Below are positions 30,531-37,708 of a DNA stretch of 41,762 bases, piece by piece (positions within the stretch are counted from its first letter, which is position 1; each line of letters begins with the position of its first letter). Origin of the DNA: Acidobacteriota bacterium (GTDB lineage Bacteria; Acidobacteriota; UBA6911); NCBI GenBank assembly GCA_012719355.1, contig JAAYAM010000069.1, forward strand, positions 1 through 41,762, in the 5' to 3' direction. The notes under the pieces are model-generated. The model ran no database searches and was not told the DNA's origin. It saw only the letters and a list, made by a program, of their open reading frames with translations. The position numbers and the translations under genes were made by a program.

Positions 30531-31295
30531 CTATCCCCTCTCCTCAGTTCTGTCCAGCACGGGGGCGGCAAAGACCCTGAGTTTGAGTTTGATTTGTTCT
30601 TTGGGAAGCTCCTTATCTCCGAATATCTGTTCAATCGAGGCCATGTTGGCTTCTTCAACAGGGCCTCTGCAGCCGATGCAGGCGATGTTGTGGCTGGGGC
30701 AGCGTGCATCACAGCCGGCCATCGTGACGGGCCCGGCGCAGGGAAGTCCACGCTGAACCAGGAGACACTCGTTCTCCTTCATCTTGCATTCGAGACAAAC
30801 CGGGTATGTCGGCATCAGCGGCATGTCGCCGTTGAGGAGCGCCGACACTGCCCGTACGAATTCGGTTGTTTCCATCGGGCAGCCGGGGATTGCAAGATCC
30901 ACTTTCACGAAATCCGAGAGCGGCCGGTGCGGCCCGATATCCCATGATTTTATGGGACCGTTGCTGCCGTACACCGTTTCAATCACTTTGGGCCGTTCAA
31001 ATGGAGCGTCCATGGCGCTGACACCGCCAAAGCAGGCGCAGCTGCCGCAGGCGACGACAAGATCGGAACGTTCCCGGATCTGGCGGATCTTGGCCTCTTC
31101 GCGGGCGTTGGCCACGGATCCTTCAACGAACGAGACAAGGAGCCGGCTCTCGGCGTCATTGACAGAAGAACCGCCAAGGAAGTCGACGATGTCGACGGCT
31201 CCGATAATATCGAGCAACTGATCTTCGCAATTGAGGATGGCGATCTGTTCGCCCCAACAGCCGCTCAGTCCGAATATGCCAATTTTGGGTTTCAC
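30531..31295 (-). CDS. hydD: [NiFe] hydrogenase group 3b small (delta) subunit
   Basis: A 254-residue electron-transfer subunit with three iron-sulfur clusters. The start is GTG 31295, with GAGGTGACC upstream and 8 bases between it and the gamma stop. The proximal cluster region reads LSGCWGEQIAILNCED: Cys13 is present, but the position of the usual second Cys of a Cys-X-X-Cys pair is Glu16, with another Cys at 23. The later ligands are in ACGSCACFGG and AIPGCPMETTEF. The C-terminal clusters use YPVCLECKMKENEC, GLPCAGPVTMAGCDARCPSH and ACIGCRGP. Everything else matches a functional subunit, so Glu16 may be a real alternative ligand. Confidence 0.93.
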   Translation of the reverse strand: MKPKIGIFGLSGCWGEQIAILNCEDQLLDIIGAVDIVDFLGGSSVNDAESRLLVSFVEGSVANAREEAKIRQIRERSDLVVACGSCACFGGVSAMDAPFERPKVIETVYGSNGPIKSWDIGPHRPLSDFVKVDLAIPGCPMETTEFVRAVSALLNGDMPLMPTYPVCLECKMKENECLLVQRGLPCAGPVTMAGCDARCPSHNIACIGCRGPVEEANMASIEQIFGDKELPKEQIKLKLRVFAAPVLDRTEERG

Positions 31296-31303
31296 AGGTC
31301 ACC

Positions 31304-32173
31304 TCACACGATTTCCGGAAGGTTAATGGCATCCCAGTATGTGAATACCGGTCCGTGGATGCACGTGTACTTGTACCCGACGCTGCAGTGTCCGCACTTG
31401 CCCACACCGCATTTCATGCGGCGTTCAAGGCTCATCAGGATGCGGTCTTTGTGGAAATTGAGCTTCAGCAGTTCTGCGAGGACGAACTTGTACACGATCG
31501 GCGGGCCCACCACCGCTGCATAGGTCCTGTTCGGATCGAAGGTCGCCTTCTGGAACAGGCTTGGCAGCAGCCCGACGTTGTGTTTCCATGTTCCGGTCGG
31601 ATCACGATCCACCGTCAGGAGGCAGTTCAAATCGTCGACGTCCGTGAGCGAAAGGAGTTCTTCCCTGAATAGCATCTCCTCAGGACTGCGTGCCCCGTAC
31701 ATCAACGTCACGGTGCCGAATTTTTCCCGGTTGTCGAGCGCGTACCAGAGCAATGAGCGCAGGGGCGCCATCCCGAGTCCGCCGGCGATGATCAGCAAAT
31801 CGTTTCCCGCCATCTCTTCAACAGGGAAGCCGTTGCCGTAAGGGCCACGGATTCCCACCATGGCGTTGGTCGGCAGCCGGTAGAGCGCCGAGGTTACCCG
31901 GCCCGCCCGGCGGATGCACAGTTCCAGGATTCCTTTGCGGGTCGGAGGCGAGGAAATTGAAATCGGCGCTTCTCCGGTCCCTATGACAGAAAGCTCGACA
32001 AACTGGCCGGGCCGGTGTTCCCAGTTCTGCACGACCGAGTCATCGGCGAAGCGCAACTGAAACAGATAATTGTCCGGCACCATCCGGTGAATCCGGACGA
32101 TTCGTGCCATATGCGGCTGATACGGATTGTCCATGTGTTCAGGCGGACGCTGGTGCACTGCTGCTGATTCCAT
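31304..32173 (-). CDS. hydG: Hydrogenase gamma subunit, FAD/NAD(P)-binding
   Basis: A 289-residue flavoprotein that links the hydrogenase clusters to NAD(P)H. ATG 32173 is chosen for its GAGGTGAG at 5 bases; it overlaps the beta gene end by 35 bases, and ATG 32134 is the alternative. The FAD domain has HRPGQFVELSVIG and APISISSPP; the nucleotide domain has IIAGGLGMAPLRSLLWYA. The C-terminus RRMKCGVGKCGHCSVGYKYT and then C forms the [2Fe-2S] site of the dihydroorotate-dehydrogenase electron transfer family. This name is the sulfhydrogenase gamma subunit and not the [FeFe] maturase HydG. Fourth-to-third in a tightly packed operon. Confidence 0.9.
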   Translation of the reverse strand: MESAAVHQRPPEHMDNPYQPHMARIVRIHRMVPDNYLFQLRFADDSVVQNWEHRPGQFVELSVIGTGEAPISISSPPTRKGILELCIRRAGRVTSALYRLPTNAMVGIRGPYGNGFPVEEMAGNDLLIIAGGLGMAPLRSLLWYALDNREKFGTVTLMYGARSPEEMLFREELLSLTDVDDLNCLLTVDRDPTGTWKHNVGLLPSLFQKATFDPNRTYAAVVGPPIVYKFVLAELLKLNFHKDRILMSLERRMKCGVGKCGHCSVGYKYTCIHGPVFTYWDAINLPEIV

Positions 32174-33194
32174 CTCGCTCACCTCGAATAGTTTCAATGA
32201 CGGTTATTATGTTGATCTCTGCCGGGCAGACTTCGACGCAGCGGCCGCAGCCGACACAGCTGGGCCTGCCATATTCGGCCACAAATCCGCGCTGCTTGTG
32301 ATAGAAGCGGAATTTCACCCGCGAGGAACGTTCTTCCCTGAAGTTCTCCCCTCCAGCGACAAGTGCATGGGTTCTGAGGAGGCAGGAATCCCAGGACCTT
32401 ATCCTGCGCCCCGCGCGGTTCCCAAGTTCAGTCTCATCCGTGACATCGAAGCAATAGCATGTAGGGCAGACCATGCTGCAGGAACTGCAGGAGAGGCACC
32501 GCGCCCCGAAATCGTCCCAAACCTTGCTGTTATACTCCATCTCGAGGATCTCAGGGAGATCTCCCAGTTCGAGCTTGGTTTTGTAGGAATCGCGGCGGAT
32601 TCTGGATCGTTTCTTGTACTCGGCAAAATCGGCCTCGGTTGCGGGCTGCATGAGGCAGCCGCTCTTGACCACGATGTCGTCGCCCCGGCTCGTTCCGACA
32701 AGCACCAGGTAATCGTCTCCGATATCGCTCAGGAAAATATCGAATCCGTGGTCGACGAAGTCCGCATTCATCGAGCCCGCACAGTGCTTGTCATCCGGCA
32801 CGAAATCGATCCCGATCACAACCGTGGCTCTTCTCCGGGCGATGTAATAGGGATCCGGGAATTTCGCTTCCGCATAGACGCGGTCGAGAATGTTCAGCCC
32901 GTAAATGTCGTACGGGTGGACCCCAAACAAAACCACGGGTTTGGAAGCCTCGGCGAGATTGTCGGTAAACCCTTGGTCAGGGTCGAAAGAGAATGTAGTC
33001 TCTCGTGGAGGGAGCAGCAATTTCTTCGGCGGCAGAATCGTGCGAGTGTAGTCCATCCGGACTTCCGACCACGCGGACGGTTTGTCGAAGACGAACCCTT
33101 TTCCACGTTGCACCGGAGCATACACTTCGCCGAAAGCAGGAAGAACCGATGCGAAGAAATCCAGGTCGTGCTTTGCCATTTTGAGAATTTTCAT
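32139..33194 (-). CDS. hydB: Hydrogenase beta subunit, 4Fe-4S (AsrA-like)
   Basis: A 351-residue iron-sulfur protein, the beta subunit of group 3b hydrogenases and related to anaerobic sulfite reductase subunit A. ATG 33194 has GGAGG upstream and overlaps the response regulator stop by four bases (ATGA). The N-terminal part (ILPPKKLLLPPRETTFSFD, then LFGVHPYDI) is the family's conserved domain. Two cluster motifs follow: RCLSCSSCSMVCPTCYCFD and PSCVGCGRCVEVCPAEIN. It passes electrons between the gamma and delta subunits, and in sulfhydrogenases is linked to sulfur reduction. Confidence 0.9.
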   Translation of the reverse strand: MKILKMAKHDLDFFASVLPAFGEVYAPVQRGKGFVFDKPSAWSEVRMDYTRTILPPKKLLLPPRETTFSFDPDQGFTDNLAEASKPVVLFGVHPYDIYGLNILDRVYAEAKFPDPYYIARRRATVVIGIDFVPDDKHCAGSMNADFVDHGFDIFLSDIGDDYLVLVGTSRGDDIVVKSGCLMQPATEADFAEYKKRSRIRRDSYKTKLELGDLPEILEMEYNSKVWDDFGARCLSCSSCSMVCPTCYCFDVTDETELGNRAGRRIRSWDSCLLRTHALVAGGENFREERSSRVKFRFYHKQRGFVAEYGRPSCVGCGRCVEVCPAEINIITVIETIRGERDGISSSAPASA

Positions 33195-33622
33195 AATTGC
33201 CTCCTGCCCGTCGCTGCGGTGCTCTTCTCCGAGGTTTCGCTGGTAAGCCGCTTCACCTCGGACAGCAGTTTGGCCGGTTCGACCGGCTTCGCCAGGAAGA
33301 GATTGGCCGGCAGCCATCCCGTCTCGGGATCCACCCTGAAGACCGGCTCATCGGAATAGATGCTGGAGACGACGATGACGGGTGTGTTGCTAAGCACCGG
33401 AACTCGCCGCATCTCCTGCAGCAAAAAGAACCCTTCGGTCCTTTCCGACATCATCACGTCGAGCAGGATGAGGTCAGGCTGCGTTGTCTTGGCCAGTTGC
33501 AGTCCTTCCCTTCCGTTCAGAGCACTTCGGACCCTGTAGCCCGAAGACTCCAGAAGAGCCTGGACCGCCCTGACGAAATCACTATCATCATCGATGATCA
33601 GTACTGATTTGGATTCGCTCAT
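33191..33622 (-). CDS. Stand-alone response regulator receiver (REC)
   Basis: A 143-residue receiver domain with no DNA-binding output. It shows the acidic pocket IIDDDSDF, the phospho-acceptor in LILLDVMMSE (Asp55), the Ser/Thr of VIVVSS and the Lys of LFLAKPVEP. ATG 33622 with GGTGGAA upstream is preferred over GTG 33631. It overlaps the start of hydB by four bases, which couples its translation to the hydrogenase. It could receive phosphate from either operon kinase, or act by protein contact. Confidence 0.92.
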   Translation of the reverse strand: MSESKSVLIIDDDSDFVRAVQALLESSGYRVRSALNGREGLQLAKTTQPDLILLDVMMSERTEGFFLLQEMRRVPVLSNTPVIVVSSIYSDEPVFRVDPETGWLPANLFLAKPVEPAKLLSEVKRLTSETSEKSTAATGRRQL

Positions 33623-33639
33623 TATTTCCACCAGGTATT

Positions 33640-33659
33640 GGCGCCCACGGGTGGGCGCC
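33640..33659. terminator. Hairpin between REC-kinase and response regulator genes
   Basis: GGCGCCCA and TGGGCGCC form a perfect 8-base-pair stem with a CGGG loop, directly after the REC-kinase stop on the minus strand. No T-run follows. It could lower read-through into the hydrogenase genes or be an RNA processing or stability site. Confidence 0.5.
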
Positions 33660-33660
33660 G

Positions 33661-34791
33661 TTAGTTCTTGTCGACCTCCTCTTCAGACTCGGCCGCCGGA
33701 AGTTTCACAGTGAAGACGGAGTACTCTCCTTCCTTGCTGTCCACTTCGATTGAACCGCCGAGTTCATCGACGATTCTCTTGCAGATGACCAAGCCAAGTC
33801 CTGTCCCCGGAATCTTCTGGGTTTCCGGGGTCTTGACGCGATAAAACTCCTCGAAGAGATGCGGGCGGAAATCCTGGGGGATCCCAAGCCCCGTGTCGCT
33901 CACCTCGAGGACAATCGACCGGCCTTCCCGACCGGCGCGAACCGTTACCTTCCCCCCCGGCCTGTTGTACTTCACTGCGTTGCTCACAAGATTATCGACC
34001 AGCAGGCCCAGGCCGGCTTTGTCTCCCCGTACCGGCACAAGGTCCGGAGCGATTTCTCCTGTCAGCGTTATCTCATTGGCTGAGGGGATCTGTTGATACT
34101 CCTGCAGGGTCTCCTCGATGATCTTGCCCAGATCGCACAAGGAGGCGCTTTCACAAAGAACGCCCCGGTCGAGCTTGGCCAGCATAAGCCAGTCCTGGAT
34201 CATGCTGATCATCTCGCTGATCCTCGACTGAGAGCGTGAAATCCATTCAATAGCCTCTGACGAAAACTGGTCGCGGCAGGTGTAGAGCAGCACGTCGAGA
34301 TACTGCTTTACCGCGCCCAGAGGGGCTTTCAGCTGATGTGAAACGAGTGTGACGAATTTGCGTTCGACTTCTTCTTTCTGCTTCCGGAGCAGCCGGGTTT
34401 CATTCGCCAGCCGCCAGCGTTCAAACCCGCGATCGATGATCAACCGCAGCTCGCTCGGCGTGAATGGTTTGGGCAGAAAATCGTAGGCCCCCATCTTCAT
34501 CGCATCCACTGCCGTCTCAATTGTCGCGTAGCCCGTTATGACCACAATCACCAGTTCCGGATCGATCTTGCGAACGATTTTTATGACTTCGAAGCCGTCG
34601 AGTTCAGGCATCTTTATATCGACAACCAGGAGCGGCGGCTTCACTGCCTTAAGGCGTTCGATCCCCTCGTAACCATTCCCGAAGGTCTCGACTCTATAGC
34701 CGGATTTGTGAAGGATTTGCTCACAGGAGAGCCGGATGATCTCGTCGTCGTCGATTACGAATACAGTCTTCTCTCGTTCGGAACTCGGCAT
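33661..34791 (-). CDS. REC-histidine kinase hybrid, soluble
   Basis: A 376-residue cytosolic kinase with an N-terminal receiver. Residues 1-125 are REC (VIDDDEIIR, VVDIKMPELDG with Asp58, VITGYAT, LPKPFTP). HisKA follows with the H-box TLVSHQLKAPLGAV (His152), and the ATPase domain has LVDNLVSNAVKYN, DTGLGIP and GTGLGLVICKRIV. There is no membrane segment, so it senses through its own receiver. It is the first gene of the apparent hydrogenase operon. The RBS is weak. A phosphorelay with the membrane kinase at 27151-29151 is a plausible inference. Confidence 0.92.
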   Translation of the reverse strand: MPSSEREKTVFVIDDDEIIRLSCEQILHKSGYRVETFGNGYEGIERLKAVKPPLLVVDIKMPELDGFEVIKIVRKIDPELVIVVITGYATIETAVDAMKMGAYDFLPKPFTPSELRLIIDRGFERWRLANETRLLRKQKEEVERKFVTLVSHQLKAPLGAVKQYLDVLLYTCRDQFSSEAIEWISRSQSRISEMISMIQDWLMLAKLDRGVLCESASLCDLGKIIEETLQEYQQIPSANEITLTGEIAPDLVPVRGDKAGLGLLVDNLVSNAVKYNRPGGKVTVRAGREGRSIVLEVSDTGLGIPQDFRPHLFEEFYRVKTPETQKIPGTGLGLVICKRIVDELGGSIEVDSKEGEYSVFTVKLPAAESEEEVDKN

Positions 34792-35331
34792 GGCGGCTGT
34801 CCAGGAGCAACCCGGAGCGATCTTCCTTCAGCGCATTTCCTGGAAAGAAAGCACTGCGAATAGCGGAAAGCCTATCTGGGACGGATCAGGCCATACCAGG
34901 GTTTCCGGCTGATAGTTACAACAACGACGCCCAGACCAAAACTCCGTCGGCTTCACAAACTACGAACCAGTCCGACTAATCAACAGCAACAACAGAAGTG
35001 AGCTATCAGGCGGTTTGAATACATCTCTCCACCCGAAAGCTCGTAAGAGCGTTATCGAATGCGGAGCAATCGATTCAAACGAATACAGGAAACAATTAAA
35101 CCCAAAACGGGATTTTAGTCAAGCTCATACTGATTAGAACTCCTTATCGACGGAGAACAGTCAAGAAGAAACCGTACTGTATCAAGAATGGTTTCGCCGC
35201 GCAGCGCCGGCTGGGTCAAACGCGCTATCGGGAGTAGTAATCGTGACCGCCGTTCCGGTTGATCGGCCGCAACCCATCCTGTATTCTGGTTCACGTGAAC
35301 CGTGGAACCCTGAAGTTTTGCGAGGAAGATC
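34792..35331. other. Intergenic region upstream of the hydrogenase operon
   Basis: These 540 bases separate divergent genes and hold no convincing gene. It should contain the promoter of the operon on the minus strand and that of the zinc-ribbon gene on the plus strand. I looked for -24/-12 sigma54 pairs and found none. The palindrome at 35288-35301 is listed separately. Confidence 0.45.
35288..35301. promoter_or_regulatory. Perfect 14-base palindrome upstream of zinc-ribbon gene
   Basis: GGTTCACGTGAACC is a perfect palindrome 30 bases before the GTG start at 35332. Its position fits an operator overlapping the promoter or transcript start. No regulator can be assigned. Confidence 0.5.
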
Positions 35332-35640
35332 GTGGTACAACCAAAGAGCAAGAATCTATCGATAGAATGTCCCTGCTGCGGGGCGCTGCTGGCAATCGAT
35401 CCTGAACTCGGGAAGGTTGTAAGCCATGAGGCCCCTCCACCGAAACGAAATGCGCTCGACCTCGATCAGGCGGCGGCGCTTCTGAAAGAGCAGGCGGCAC
35501 GAAGGGAAGCCATCTTCCGGCAGAGCACGGAAGACATGAAGATCCAGTCGCAGCTTCTGGAGAAGAAGTTCGAGGCGGCCCTCGAGAAAAGCAAGGACGA
35601 GCCGGTGAAGAAGCCGACCCGCGACATCGACCTCGACTAG
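35332..35640 (+). CDS. Small zinc-ribbon-like coiled-coil protein, unknown function
   Basis: A 102-residue protein starting at GTG 35332 with GAGGAAG upstream. The N-terminus has a single CPCC motif (SIECPCCGALLAIDPELGKV), like half of a zinc ribbon. The rest is charged and helical (QAAALLKEQAARREAIFRQS), probably a coiled coil, ending with an acidic tail. A dimer could share a metal through two CPCC pairs. I do not recognise a function. It converges with the response regulator at 35656 with 15 bases between the stops. Confidence 0.75.
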   Translation: MVQPKSKNLSIECPCCGALLAIDPELGKVVSHEAPPPKRNALDLDQAAALLKEQAARREAIFRQSTEDMKIQSQLLEKKFEAALEKSKDEPVKKPTRDIDLD

Positions 35641-35655
35641 CCGCGTCGACGCTCC

Positions 35656-36027
35656 TTATCTGCGCAAAGTGATGCTCTGCTGCAGGGCATGGTGGAGCTG
35701 CTTGAAGTCGAGTGGCTTGTTGAAGTAGCTGTCAATCAATCCGGTATCGACCGAAAGCTCATTGAGCTGAAAAGCGGTAAGAAGAAAAATGACGGCTTGG
35801 GGTTGCCTCTTCCGGACCATTCTGGCGACGGCGAGACCGTCCACGTCCGGAAGCCGGTAATCCAGCAACACTACATCGAATCCCGATTTTTCAATCTGGT
35901 CAAGCGCGTCGGTCCCGGTGAAAACGGGTCTGACGTCGAATCCCCATTTCGTAAGAGATGAGGACAGGGACCAGTTCAACAGTTTCTCATCTTCAACCAC
36001 AAGAACGGTGACATCCTCTCTTGCCAT
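35656..36027 (-). CDS. Stand-alone response regulator receiver (REC)
   Basis: A 123-residue receiver domain without output domain. It has VVEDEKLLN, the phospho-acceptor in VVLLDYRLPD (Asp56), LLTAF and the Lys in YFNKPLDF. The start at ATG 36027 removes a poorly supported upstream extension from a TTG; a GTG at 36036 is also possible. It resembles the receivers near the hydrogenase genes and may belong to the same signalling set, though transcribed separately. NtrC-like N-terminal sequence is suggested by the motif order, but no AAA+ domain follows. Confidence 0.88.
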   Translation of the reverse strand: MAREDVTVLVVEDEKLLNWSLSSSLTKWGFDVRPVFTGTDALDQIEKSGFDVVLLDYRLPDVDGLAVARMVRKRQPQAVIFLLTAFQLNELSVDTGLIDSYFNKPLDFKQLHHALQQSITLRR

Positions 36028-36057
36028 GACACTCACTTTCCTCTGCTCCCTCGACAA

Positions 36058-36384
36058 GCAACTCCTTTGCCATCGGATGAATCCGCCGTATCCCGCATGT
36101 TTCTAAGCATCGTCATTTCATCGGATTAAGTATCTTCCGGCCGGTGCGGAGCGGCCCTGGATCCAACTGCTTCCGGGGCTTTTGATGACCGGGCTGCGGG
36201 TTATACCCCCCGAAACGTTCAAAAGAACCATCCTGGAATGATGTTGTAATCTCCTTAAGATTCAGCACTTCCTTTCGCCGGCGTTGTCAATAAAATGTAC
36301 AGCGAACCGAACAGCTATTGCCTCTGGGAAGAAACCAGATTAGAGTAGTGGTTTTTACTCAGGTCCTTTGATCCGGAGGCGATA
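36058..36384. other. Intergenic region upstream of the 2-oxoacid oxidoreductase genes
   Basis: About 330 bases between divergent genes. No gene or clear hairpin is seen. It should hold the promoter of the 36385-39104 operon, but I cannot pick one with confidence. The end has GGAGGCGATA ahead of GTG 36385. Confidence 0.35.
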
Positions 36385-36612
36385 GTGGGAGAATCTGATC
36401 GCGGCGATATCGAGATCGCTCAACATTTATGTAAAGGATGCTCCCTTTGCATAGCGGCGTGTCCACCCGGAGTTCTGGTTCAGGGAACGTCTTTGAATCG
36501 TCAGGGATATTATGCAGTGTCGTACACCGGATCGGGATGCACGGGGTGCAGCATCTGTTTCTACGTGTGTCCTGAGCCGGGAGCTATAACGATCCGTATC
36601 CGTAAAAAATAG
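36385..36612 (+). CDS. 2-oxoacid:ferredoxin oxidoreductase, ferredoxin-like delta subunit
   Basis: A 75-residue protein with two [4Fe-4S] motifs: [17 protein letters not shown] and [17 protein letters not shown]. It starts at GTG 36385 with GGAGG seven bases upstream. It is 31 bases ahead of the alpha subunit gene, the usual order for this enzyme class. It takes electrons from the TPP site and gives them to free ferredoxin. Confidence 0.9.
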   Translation: MGESDRGDIEIAQHLCKGCSLCIAACPPGVLVQGTSLNRQGYYAVSYTGSGCTGCSICFYVCPEPGAITIRIRKK

Positions 36613-36643
36613 GTGATTACACCGGGATTTCTGGAGGCGATGA

Positions 36644-37708
36644 ATGCGCCAGTTTCTTAAAGGGAATGACGCGGTTGTCCGAGGAGCCATTGCCGCAGGC
36701 TGCAAGGCTTATTTCGGGTATCCGATAACGCCGGCGAGCGAAATCGCCGAGCAGGCATCGCTGTTGATACCTCAGTCCGGGGGGATATTTGTTCCGGCCG
36801 AGAGTGAAATCGGCGCCATCCAGATGCTTTTCGGGGCGGCCGCAGCAGGCGTCAGGGGGATGACTGCCTCTTCGGGTCCGGGAATCAGCCTGATGCAGGA
36901 AGGAATCTCCTATATGGCGGGGGCGTCGCTCCCCGGAGTCATCGTCGACATCATGCGGGCAGGCCCCGGTCTCGGCAACCTTGGCGTCGAACAGGGAGAC
37001 TATCACCTTGTCGTCAGGGGGGGAGGACACGGCTGCTACCGCACGCCGGTCTTTGCTCCCAACAGTGTCCAGGAGATGTGCGACCTGACGATCCATGCCT
37101 TTGAGGTGGCCGACCGGTACCGGAATCCGGTCTACGTCCTTGCAGACGGCGCCCTCGGCCAGATGATGGAACCGGTGGAAGTTCCCGTGCTGACCTCGAG
37201 TGAGCCCGAAAAGTCCTGGGCCGTAATCGGCAATGCCGCTACCCGCGGAAACCTTATCACGTCGATTTATCTCGAGCACGAGAAGCAGGAAGTGCTCATC
37301 ACGGACCTCGAGAAGAAATACGAGGAGATGGAAAAAAGGGAACTCCTCTGGCAGGAAATTCAGACGGAAGATGCTGAGCTCCTGATCGTCGCTTACGGAA
37401 TCAGCAGTCGGATCGCGCGGGCTGCCGTCGAAGTTGCGCGCGCCGAAGGGGTACGGGTAGGGCTTTTCAGACCCATCAGCCTCTATCCTTTCCCTGGGGC
37501 GCGTCTGCGCAAGCTGGCGGGCAAGGCCTGCTCGGTGATGGTCTTGGAACTCAGCAGCGGCCAGCTTATCGAGGATGTGCGGCTGTCTCTGGGCGGAATC
37601 ACCCCGGTGCAACTCCTCAGGCGGACGGGCGGAATGATGCCGACGACCGAGGATGTTGCGCAAGCCATCAAGAAAATGGAGAAAGAGTGTGTGGGAAATT
37701 ACGCATAG
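36644..37708 (+). CDS. 2-oxoacid:ferredoxin oxidoreductase alpha subunit
   Basis: A 354-residue subunit carrying the pyrimidine-binding and domain II parts of the enzyme. KGNDAVVRGAIAAGCKAYFG and YPITPASEIAE open the chain; FVPAESEIGAIQMLFGAAAA holds the conserved Glu that activates TPP; TASSGPGISLMQEGISYMAG follows, and domain II has VAYGISSRIAR and GLFRPISLYPFP. It oxidises a 2-oxoacid to acyl-CoA and CO2, with electrons to ferredoxin. VOR/KOR-type (branched-chain or 2-oxoglutarate) relatives are closest by layout, but the acid cannot be fixed by eye. ATG 36644 has GGAGGCG upstream. Confidence 0.92.
   Translation: MRQFLKGNDAVVRGAIAAGCKAYFGYPITPASEIAEQASLLIPQSGGIFVPAESEIGAIQMLFGAAAAGVRGMTASSGPGISLMQEGISYMAGASLPGVIVDIMRAGPGLGNLGVEQGDYHLVVRGGGHGCYRTPVFAPNSVQEMCDLTIHAFEVADRYRNPVYVLADGALGQMMEPVEVPVLTSSEPEKSWAVIGNAATRGNLITSIYLEHEKQEVLITDLEKKYEEMEKRELLWQEIQTEDAELLIVAYGISSRIARAAVEVARAEGVRVGLFRPISLYPFPGARLRKLAGKACSVMVLELSSGQLIEDVRLSLGGITPVQLLRRTGGMMPTTEDVAQAIKKMEKECVGNYA

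Noticed and set aside
32127-33359. A 410-residue open frame on the plus strand
   Set aside because: It is antisense to hydB and the gamma subunit, which have clear cluster motifs. No family features are seen in it.
35115-35351. A 78-residue minus-strand frame
   Set aside because: No RBS, no domain, and it overlaps the start of the zinc-ribbon gene.
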